Part shown: positions 56,497 through 64,000 of the stretch, in pieces | Layout: each line of letters begins with the position of its first letter | Numbering within the stretch: the stretch's first letter is position 1 | NCBI GenBank assembly: GCA_003255065.1 | Contig: QAOA01002176.1 | Coordinates: 259,261 to 323,260 of the forward strand | Source: Cercis canadensis | Lineage: Eukaryota > Streptophyta > Magnoliopsida > Fabales > Fabaceae | Direction: 5' to 3' | DNA length: 64,000 nt | The notes under the pieces: generated by a model | The model's input: the letters and a program-made list of their open reading frames with translations, nothing else | Databases searched by the model: none | What the model was told of the DNA's origin: nothing | Translations under genes and position numbers: made by a program

Positions 56497-57605
56497 ACAC
56501 CATGCAAATCAGTAGCTAAATGCCTAAACACACCACAATACACAAAAACACACAAAAATGACAGAATTTGACTAAAACAGAAACACACCAAAAGCACAAA
56601 ACAAAGGCAAAAACACACCAAAATAAGACTAGAAAATGTATCTAAACATTTTTAAAATTTTTGAGACCACCACAGGATGAAATCTGGATGAAAATGGAAC
56701 TCAAAAATCAAATAAAAAATCTTTAAAAAATAGAAAAGTGGTCAAAACAGTAGAATTAAATCTTTAAAAATGGACCCCCATGTCTTGTTCTCCTTTCAAC
56801 TTTTTCATGTCTTGTGTGGTGCATGCACAAAGGAAGACAAACATCACAAGAACAAAGGAAACAAAGTTCAAGAACAAGGACAATTTGAACTCAACACTGA
56901 ATAGGATGATTAGGCAAAGGAAAATTCTCAATTCACAAAGCACTTGGGAAATAAAATAAAATTGCAACAGAATTCTCTCAATTTCAAGTTGATCCACAAT
57001 TTTCAAACACAATTTGAACATTTAGGGCAATCTCAACTCAAGGACTATCTCATGGAGCATCAAACAACTCAAAAGGCATTTAATTTCACACTTTGACATC
57101 TATTCCATATATTTTTTTTAATTTCTTTTCTCAAGTACACTTTGAATGTTCATACTTTTCTTCAAACATGCCCATAATTCTTTTATACTATTGATTCAAC
57201 CATATAACTTCACAAGAGATAATTCAACAGCCCTAAACGCATAACAGCAAGAAAATCCAAAAAAAAAAAAATGAAAATGAAACACACCCAAATAGAGCCT
57301 TATGGGCAGTTACCAAGGACACAAGGGGAATTAATAGAAAATATACCCAGAAAATTTCCAAAAATTCAAAAAAATCAAGAAAAAGATAAACACAACCAAA
57401 ATTCCATAGAATCAACAAGAAAATGCAAGAAAACAAGGAAAACAGAACAAAATAGTAAAGATAAAGGTGAATCAAAACAAAACAGCAAGAAAGAAATGAA
57501 GAACAACCCAGAAAACTTCCAGAATTATTTTTTTTCAACAATCAAAGAAAGCAAGAACAAGGAGAAAATAAAAAGGGATAACCAAACCTCGATTAGAACC
57601 ACGAT
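56497..57605 (-). other. Leader region between PBS and gag
   Basis: T-rich on the element strand, with hydrophobic pseudo-frames (57233-57541) that are by-products of composition. Long leaders of this kind are usual here. No gene. Confidence 0.5.
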
Positions 57606-57618
57606 CTCTAATACTAAA
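57606..57618 (-). other. Degraded Met-type PBS
   Basis: After the LTR end tttgcatca the - strand reads tttagtattagag. This differs from TTTGGTATCAGAG by one G-to-A and one C-to-T change. It marks 57619-57660 as the end of a 5' LTR on the - strand. Confidence 0.5.
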
Positions 57619-57660
57619 TGATGCAAACCTCTCAGACTTTCCTCGAGACCCAACTCAAAA
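57619..57660 (-). repeat. End of a 5' LTR (family B type), - strand
   Basis: Reads gggtctcgaggaaagtctga then gaggtttgcatca on the - strand, the same closing text as at 63088-63119 on the + strand. It is cut at 57660, where + strand LTR text begins. Confidence 0.6.
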
Positions 57661-57948
57661 TTTGGTAAATTGAAGGGTTTCTTTCTTGGTTCTTTTGAAG
57701 AACTCCTGAACTTATTAAGAACCCTAGGTTCTTGTGGCATTCTCCCTGACATATCGCTCTCCCTCCCCTCCTCGTCTTGAGTGTGGCTCCTTGATTTCTA
57801 TACCTTCGGTTCTCACCTCTATAGGTGATGGGTCAATGTCCCTTAATTTGTGTTTTCTGAATTCATGAACTTGATTGGACATTCTTCAGGCATTTGAATC
57901 TCTACCAATCGTGATTGGGTCTCGGGCAAATCCTAGTGGTTCACATCA
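57661..57948 (+). repeat. Part of a family B LTR, + strand
   Basis: Parallels 62860-63119: cttttgaagaactcctgaac, ttcttgtggcatt, cttgagtgtggc, gtgatgggtcaa and aggcatttgaatctct, ending ttcacatca. No PBS follows. Confidence 0.65.
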
Positions 57949-58400
57949 CACCCCTTGTTGAAGAAGATACAATTTCCCCTACTGCTGAAGATGGAATTTC
58001 TTCTCCATCCTCTGCCATAAAAGAAATCCCTAAGTCCACACCTGCTTCGAGAGCCATGAAGAAAAAATGTGTGCCAAAAAGAGGGTTTTCTTGCCTAAAG
58101 TCAGAAAACCATAACTAGCTAGGCTTTGCTTGAGAACAAAGGAGTTAAGAAGAAGTTCAACAATAACTTCCTCCTTCAATCTGTTGTGCCTAATTCTGTT
58201 GTCAAATGGGCAAAAAAATCTAAAGACACAAAGGCTGTGGATCAAGCTTTTGTAGAGATGGGATAGGGCAAAATGCTAGAAATCAAAGAGCCAGTCATCC
58301 CTCAAGTGGTCAAGCTCTTCTATGCTTGTTACAATGTAGCTGAAGGTTGCTACAACGCGGATGACAGACGTTTTTTAAAAGATTTAGTTTTGGGTACAAT
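57949..58400 (+). pseudogene. Unassigned retroelement-like coding remnant
   Basis: Broken + frames read SPTAEDGISSPSSAIKEIP, NSVVKWAKKSKDTKAVDQAF and PQVVKLFYACYNVAEGCYN. The last block resembles text in the extra ORFs of Athila/Tat-type elements, but I cannot name it firmly. Confidence 0.35.
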
Positions 58401-58480
58401 TGGAAACCCTTTTATTTTATTATTTTTAAATGGTCTGCGTGTAGGAGATGGTTAGGGAGCCAGTTTGTGTGCAGGGAAGG

Positions 58481-59929
58481 TGTTAGACACCCCACAACAC
58501 CCGTCCAAAATACGGTTACCCAAAATTAATTGTGCGAATGTAATATGGCCAAAAGTATCTTTTATTTATCCCAAAAAAAAGGTATGCTTATATTTACAAA
58601 TTTAACACAATGAGAGAAATAGAATATTTACAAAAGTGGGTTCGCCCTACAATTATAGGTGCCTACATATCCTTCAAGAGGAATCAGAGCCCTCATAGTT
58701 CTTAAAAAAAAGGTTTAAAAGCAAAGAAATAGAAAACTTGACAACATGGGGTCATTGAAGGCTTAGAGCTAAAAAAACAAGTAAAATAGAGTGACATTGA
58801 GCCAAAACAAGTGAAAAGAAAGGCTTAGAGCCTTTGATTTTTATATTTTCTTGAAAATTAGAAATTAAATGAAATGGAGAAGTTATTTCAAAGTTGGACT
58901 TGACTCACTTCCCTTCAAGTGCCTACGTACCTAGTGGATGGGATCAAAGTCTGCGTAATTCTCTTTTGAAAGATTTTTTGTTTNCGTCCAAAATACGGTT
59001 ACCCAAAATTAATTGTGCAAATATAATATGGCCAAAAGTATCTTTTATTTATCCCAAAAAAAGGTATGCTTATATTTACAAATTTAACACAATGAGAGAA
59101 ATAGAATATTTACAAAAGTGGGTTCGCCATACAATTATAGGTGCCTACATATCCTTCAAGAGGAATCAGAGCCCTCATAGTTCTTAAAAAAAAAGGTTTA
59201 AAAGCAAAGAAATAGAAAACTTGATAACATGGGGTCATTGAAGGCTTAGAGCTAAAAAAACAAGTAAAATATAATGACATTGAGCCAAAACAAGTGAAAA
59301 GAAAGGCTTAGAGCCTTTGATTTTTATATTTTCTTGAAAATTAGAAATTAAATGAAATGGAGAAGTTATTTCAAAGTTGGACTTGACTCACTTCCCTTCA
59401 AGTGCCTACGTACCCAGTGGATGGGATCAAAGTCTGCGTAATTCTCTTTTGAAAGATTTTTTGTTTTTTTGGAAAGAAATTTCAGGAAAATAAATCAATC
59501 ACAGCTCTAGCCCAAAAAATCCAACTAAGTTTTATCAAAGAGTGCAATCTTGAGCAAACATTATGCAACTAACAAGAAAGGTAAATATGCAATGCATGCC
59601 ACTCACGAATTCCTAAATCCTTCCACCCCTTTCTAGCATAAAGCTGCTCCCTCCAAGGTGGTGCTACCTTCACCTAAGTTGGATAAACAAAGCTATTCCA
59701 TAAAGGAATAAGACTTGATCTATTCTCCCATGATAAGTGAAGGGGGGCCTGCGGATGCTACTCGACATAGATATATACTTTAAATGAATACAATGCATAA
59801 GCTAATTAAAATGCATGATCCAAATATAACATATCATGGAGTGCTTCAAGCTTCTTTCCTTTCAATTTGCCAAGCTCCAAAAGCATGTGTGCTATCCAAG
59901 ATTTTCCTCCATATAAGCTCAAAGAGTGT
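58481..59929 (-). repeat. LTR family C, copy 3, right half in reverse orientation
   Basis: On the - strand it carries the family blocks (cttcacttatcatgggaga, caccttggagggagc) and ends ggggtgtctaaca at 58481. The leader text (ccttccctgcacacaaactgg) continues to about 58440. It starts at 59929 beside an A-family LTR. It includes an assembly duplication. Confidence 0.6.
58502..59465. repeat. 482-bp direct duplication across a single N (probable assembly join)
   Basis: 58502-58983 and 58985-59465 both begin cgtccaaaatacggttaccc and both end gaaagattttttgttt, with few mismatches, and one N (58984) stands exactly between. This is the largest of three such cases in the window. Confidence 0.88.
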
Positions 59930-61278
59930 TGATGAAAACACTTTTTATACAGTAGTTAACCCTCATATTTAGTTTCTTAAACCTCTTTTGGGCCTATTTG
60001 ATTGGGCTTGGGCCACATTTCATGAGTTTGGATCCAATTGAGCCTAAATGTATTTTTCAGCAATACTGGGCATTTTATGCACTCTCTATTTTTCATGCAT
60101 AACTTGAGTTCTGGGTATTTAATAATCTTGAATCTTACCTTGTAGGAAAGCTAAGAGAAAGCTCTACAACTTTGATTTAGAGCTCCAAATCTAATTTGGA
60201 TGTCTAGCTGGTCATATGCAGCCTGGAAGCAAGAGAAGACATGCTGTCGCAGGATCCTGCCCACATACAGTGTTTGGACCATAACTTGAGCTATAAATGT
60301 CATATGGACTTGAACCTGATCCCATTGGAAATCTAAGACGTAGAGCTTCAATTGTTATGAAGACCAGTTAACCAAATTATATAGTTTAGATGGTCTTATT
60401 TTCTGTTGAAGTTGGCTGATGGTTCCAGAGACATGTTGGCACTTAAATGGGCCTAACTTCTTCATAACAAGTCCAATTGATCCCAAATCAAAGCCCAATG
60501 AAAGCTAAGGCCCATGGGAATAAGTGTGCCCTAAGGGAAATTTGGGTGTACATGTATTTTTGTAGGTTTATATGTTCAGAAGGAGGCAGCCGAAATTAGA
60601 AGAAGGCATTAGGATATTTTGTAGACAGCTTTTCTAGTTTTCTTAGTCTTTAAGTTTTCTCTCTAAATATTTTGTAAACTTGGTTCCTCTTGTTCATGGT
60701 GGGCTGAATACTCAAATCAATCCAGGTTTTGGCTGTTCTGATTATTGATTTTGAGATTATGTTTTGATTGTTATTCATTTAGTGGTTAATCTATTGATTT
60801 GCTTCCTCTGAAATATTCTGTTTGAATTGCTTAAATTCGGATTTGGATTTTCATGTGTTGATTGCTTAATTACATGTGATAAAAGAGAAAATTAAAGGTT
60901 AATTAATATTTCTAAGCTTTTGGATGGATTAATTACCCTTGGCTGGATTTTGGACTTAGGTTAAACTAGATTTGAATGAGTGCTTAATTCATTTAGTCTT
61001 AGTTGATCCGAATTTTGGTTGCTTAACCAGTAGACATCCATAGAGCATTGAGAGGCTTCTTGATGTGTTTTAAAGGCCAAGAACTAGGTTAATAATTGAA
61101 TGGATTCTCTGAAATCAAGGATGGATTAAAATCAGAATCAGTTAGACTTGGATTGGTTGTTTTCCTTAAGGCTTACCACTTATAATTAATTTCTGTTAAT
61201 CACTTAAACAAAACAAACCCCCATGTTTATATGTTTCTTAATTTGATTCACTACTTAGAGTAATCATTTGGTTCGACT
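59930..61278 (+). repeat. LTR family A, second copy, inverted, inner end missing
   Basis: Starts TGATGAAAACACTTTTTATAC and follows the - strand copy 51540-50434 closely, for example aggcagccgaaattagaaga and accagtagacatccatagag. It carries about 240 bp more than the other copy around 60770-61010. It stops matching at ggttcgacttggt, about 80 bp before the family A end. The outer flank is agtgt. Confidence 0.8.
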
Positions 61279-61284
61279 TGGTAT

Positions 61285-62580
61285 GCAGCATGATCATTGA
61301 TGGAGGTAATTGTACAAATATTGTTAGCACTACCTTAGTTGGTACGCTGAATTTGCCTACTTTAAAGCATCCAAGGCCTTATAAATTGCAATGATTAAAT
61401 GATTGTGGATAGGTTAGGGTGACTAAACAAGGATGAAGTCTTTTGTGATGTAGTTCCTATGCATGCTGGACATATCCTTTTAGGTAGGCCATAGCAATAT
61501 GATAGGGGTGTGATTCATGATTGGTACACTAATAGATACTCTTTCACCTTGAACAAATAGCCTATTACTCTTGTACCTTTGACTCCAAAGCAAGCATTTG
61601 AAGATCAAGTGAGATTAAAAAAAGAGAGTGAAGCAAGAAAATAAAGTGAGAGCTTAAAAGAAAAAATGGTTGAGAGATTGAAAGAAGAGAGAGAAGCAAG
61701 CGAAGAGAGTGAGAGCTCTAAAGACAAAAGGAGTGAGAAGTTACAAGAAAAGAGTGTAAAAGAGGCCGAGAGCCCAAATGGAGTGAAAAATAATGAGAAA
61801 GGCAAAAAAAAAGAGATTCTTGAAAGAAAAGAGAAATAACAATTGAGTGTATATGCAAAAGAAAGTGAGATCAAGAGAGACTATTTCTCTAATTAGCCCA
61901 TGCTTGTACTCTTGTACAAGGAGGCATGTTTTAGCACTAACAAGGTAGATCTTTCTTTGCCTAGTGTTATTGTATCTCTTTTACAAGATTTTGGATATGC
62001 TTCCTAACATCAAATGGACTTCATTGGAGTTGTGTTGAAGCAAGAAGGATGACCTCTTGCATACTTTATTAAGAAGTTAAGTGGAGCTGCCCTGAATAAC
62101 CATACATATGACAAGGAGATGTATGCATTGGTGAGGACATTGGAGACTTGGAACACTACTTTCTTCCCAAGGAGTTTGTGAAGGTGGTCTTTGAACTGGG
62201 AGGTAATGCGTACAAGTTGGAGTCACCTAGTGAGTATGGTGTAAGTGCCAATTTTTTTTTTTTTTAAATGTAACTAATCTTTCTCCATTTGATGTAGGTG
62301 AGGATTTGAGGACGAATCCTTTTGAAGATAGGGGGAATGATGAGGATCATCAGGAGCACCAGTAGATCATCTACACATGCCCGGAGGCCCAGTTACAAGG
62401 GTTAGAGCTAAGAAGATACAAGTTACCTTAGGAGGGCTGATTGAGGAGACTTGGGCTTGTGAAGACTTGGGCCAAGGGAGCATGCAAATGCTTGTGAACA
62501 TCATTCAAGCTGTTGAGGGTATAGCTGGGTCGAGCATGGAGCACCAAGTTGGGACGCTAGACCAAGCTCTCATTTAGAGC
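61285..62580 (+). pseudogene. Gutted Ty3/gypsy pol: protease, RNase H and tail fragments
   Basis: In broken + frames, in order: protease text CSMIIDGGNCTNIVSTTLVG, LNLPTLKHPRPYKLQ and MHAGHILLGRP (61270-61500); a Lys/Glu-rich linker (61610-61860); a snippet SLPSVIVSLLQDFGYAS; an RNase H strip QEG.PLAYFIKKLSGAALNN with YDKEMYALVRTLETW (62040-62145); and the end, EDLRTNPFEDRGNDEDHQEH plus GGPVTRVRAKKIQVTLGGL (62300-62440). RT proper, most of RNase H and nearly all of integrase have been deleted while the order is kept. Confidence 0.75.
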
Positions 62581-63119
62581 TTTGTTTTGGGCTGAAAAAC
62601 GCCACTTGTGTTTTGAGCCAATTGAATGCTTATTTATTTTGGGTCCAGTTCTATTTTTTTTTTTTTTAGTTGTTTTAGGTTCAAATAATGTATTCATCAC
62701 TTTTGTTATTAAGGCTTTAGTTATTGGGCTTTTAGGAGCCTTGGGCCTTTTACTAAATTAGGTTTTCTGATTTGTGTTTTGTATTAAAGGAAGCTAGCCC
62801 CCTTTGTGGCAGCAACTTAGACAATATGATGAATGAATGAGAGGTTTTCTCTTTTGGGTTCTTTTAAGAACTCTTGGAACTTATCAAGAATGGTGATTCT
62901 TGTGGCATTCAATTAAGACTTATCACTCACCCCTATCACCTCTTGAGTGTGGCATCTATATCAATCCTAGATACCTTTGGTTCCCCACTTCACTAAGTGA
63001 TGGGTCAAGGTACTCTTTGTTTTGATTTTTGTTTATGAACTTTGGTTAGACGTTCTTAGGCATTTGAATCTCTCTAAATTCGTGTTGGGTCTTGAGGAAA
63101 GTCTGAGAGGTTCGCATCA
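62560..63119 (+). repeat. 3' LTR of the gutted gypsy element (family B)
   Basis: Follows the TRVRAK tail and ends gaggttcgcatca at 63119. It lacks a PBS after it, as expected of a 3' LTR. Part is repeated at 57661-57948, and its closing text recurs inverted at 57619-57660. Confidence 0.65.
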
Positions 63120-63167
63120 AGGTGCTTTAAGCAGTAAGAAGCCACCAATAGATTGTAGAGGAACCAT

Positions 63168-63262
63168 TTCTTCTTCTTCTTCTTCTTCAGTATTTTTTGG
63201 TTTTGGTTTTGGTTCTGGTTCCGGTTTTGGTTTTGGTTTGGGGTATGGTTTTGGTTCTTTTC
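63168..63262. repeat. TTC and GGTTTT microsatellites
   Basis: (TTC)n of about eight units is followed by a (GGTTTT)n-like stretch with some ggttct variants. Both strands read as dipeptide repeats (Phe-Gly or Pro-Lys), which explains the two open frames here. Confidence 0.85.
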
Positions 63263-64000
63263 CTATAGACCTTGTTCCAGCAAATTTGCCAATCCTTTTA
63301 AGAGCTTTTTGTAGAGACTTAGTGGTGTTTAATCTGATCAGAATTGTCGTGTTCCAACAAATTAAAACCGAATCTCCTAAAACAGAATGCAATACAAGGC
63401 TAATCTGGGTTGTCTCTCAGGGAAAGCAATGATTAATTAATAATTTCAAGACTACTAATTGGGGATTTTCAAACACATAATATATTGCCAAATGTAAATT
63501 GCATAATTGAAAAGAGATTAATTCAGTTAATTAAAAACGCAACCTAGCTAAACATCCATCAAGAATTGGTTTGATTTATCCTAGATTGAACATGATTAAT
63601 CAAGTTTTAATGCATCACTGCTAATTGAATTTAGTCATAACCCTAATTATAACTAAGTGTTCCTATTGAATTATCATTCAGAATCTGATTTAACCACATA
63701 CATCACTAATCTTTGCAATTAGTTGTTTAACCTAAAACCAAACTTCAATTAGCAAACCTTCTATGGATTCATACAACAGAAGAAAGATTAATCAATCTAG
63801 GTTCTATTTCATACCTCAACATTCATAAGAACAATAGAAATCTCCATAATCCATACAAAAATCGAGGCAATGTAGGAATTCAAAAAAGAACAGAATTGCA
63901 TTAAACTTAATTCAAATAAGTACAAAATCTCAAAATCAAACCAAATTAAATCAAGAGTCTAGCTTGGTTACAGAAGTTCTATTCCTCCATGGCCATCAAA
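63263..64000. other. Probable retroelement non-coding sequence
   Basis: Text such as gttccaacaaattaaaaccg followed by ctgggttgtctctcaggg reminds me of a common leader or LTR-proximal segment of plant gypsy elements, but I cannot place it. No gene is seen. Confidence 0.3.

Noticed and set aside
57233..57621. Phe/Leu-rich - frame and Lys/Asn-rich + frame
   Set aside because: By-products of the T-rich leader of the Athila-like element.
63197..63262. Telomere-like GGTTTT repeat
   Set aside because: The usual plant telomere unit is TTTAGGG; this is a short impure microsatellite next to a TTC repeat.
1..64000. CRISPR arrays, operons, tRNA and rRNA genes
   Set aside because: No regular repeat-spacer array or bacterial gene arrangement is present, and no cloverleaf or rRNA text was noticed; the sequence is that of a plant nucleus.

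Overview
The window looks like nuclear DNA of a flowering plant, most likely a woody eudicot. It is AT-rich, its genes have many GT-AG introns, and most of its length is transposable-element (TE) debris. Two host genes can be modelled exon by exon. A plant XRCC2 (RAD51 paralogue, + strand) has ten exons over 30163-38689 and gives 345 codons with every splice phase agreeing. A gene for a plastid/cyanobacterial-type DUF3067 protein (- strand) has five coding exons over 15537-26473 and gives 223 codons. The two are divergent neighbours. Everything else is mobile DNA, decayed coding fragments, organelle- or virus-like sequence, or sequence in which I recognise nothing.

Layout. 1-1150: decayed Helitron Rep/helicase (-). 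3.5-4.4 kb: cluster of GTCGAC-type motifs. 4.3-6.3 kb: Ty3/gypsy LTR, primer-binding site (PBS) and start of gag. 6.4-7.56 kb: hAT transposase pieces in permuted order. 7.56-10.6 kb: long LTR of a family I call C (copy 1), holding a MULE-type MITE. 10.6-12.5 kb: decayed MULE transposase (-). 14.1-15.0 kb: a Pack-MULE carrying Golgi alpha-mannosidase II fragments. 15.7-21.0 kb: a structurally complete chromovirus with LTRs, 5-bp target-site duplication (TSD) and chromodomain, lying in sense inside the last intron of the DUF3067 gene. 30.2-38.7 kb: XRCC2, with MITEs in its introns. 39-40.1 kb: copia and gypsy fragments. 40.9-41.5 kb: long-TIR MITE. 42.0-43.0 kb: mitovirus-like RNA polymerase fragment with a hairpin-rich upstream region. 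43.8-46.6 kb: LTR family C copy 2. 46.6-48.5 kb: possibly organelle-derived DNA.

48.5-63.1 kb is a nest. LTR family C copy 3 is split by a family A LTR at 50350-51540. That is followed by Athila-like protease and gag reading frames on the - strand. A second family A LTR with the other half of family C follows in the opposite orientation. The 5-bp flanks of the two A LTRs are reverse complements (acact/agtgt), which points to an inversion or a mis-oriented scaffold piece. A gutted gypsy element on the + strand and its LTR close the nest.

Three of the four isolated N bases (10160, 36088, 58984) sit between direct copies of the same sequence, so these duplications are probably unmerged contig overlaps. 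Most of the stop codons breaking the two larger retroelements can be explained by C-to-T (or opposite-strand G-to-A) changes, as expected of methylated, silenced TEs. Family names for TEs rest on motifs read by eye. No database search or alignment program was used.
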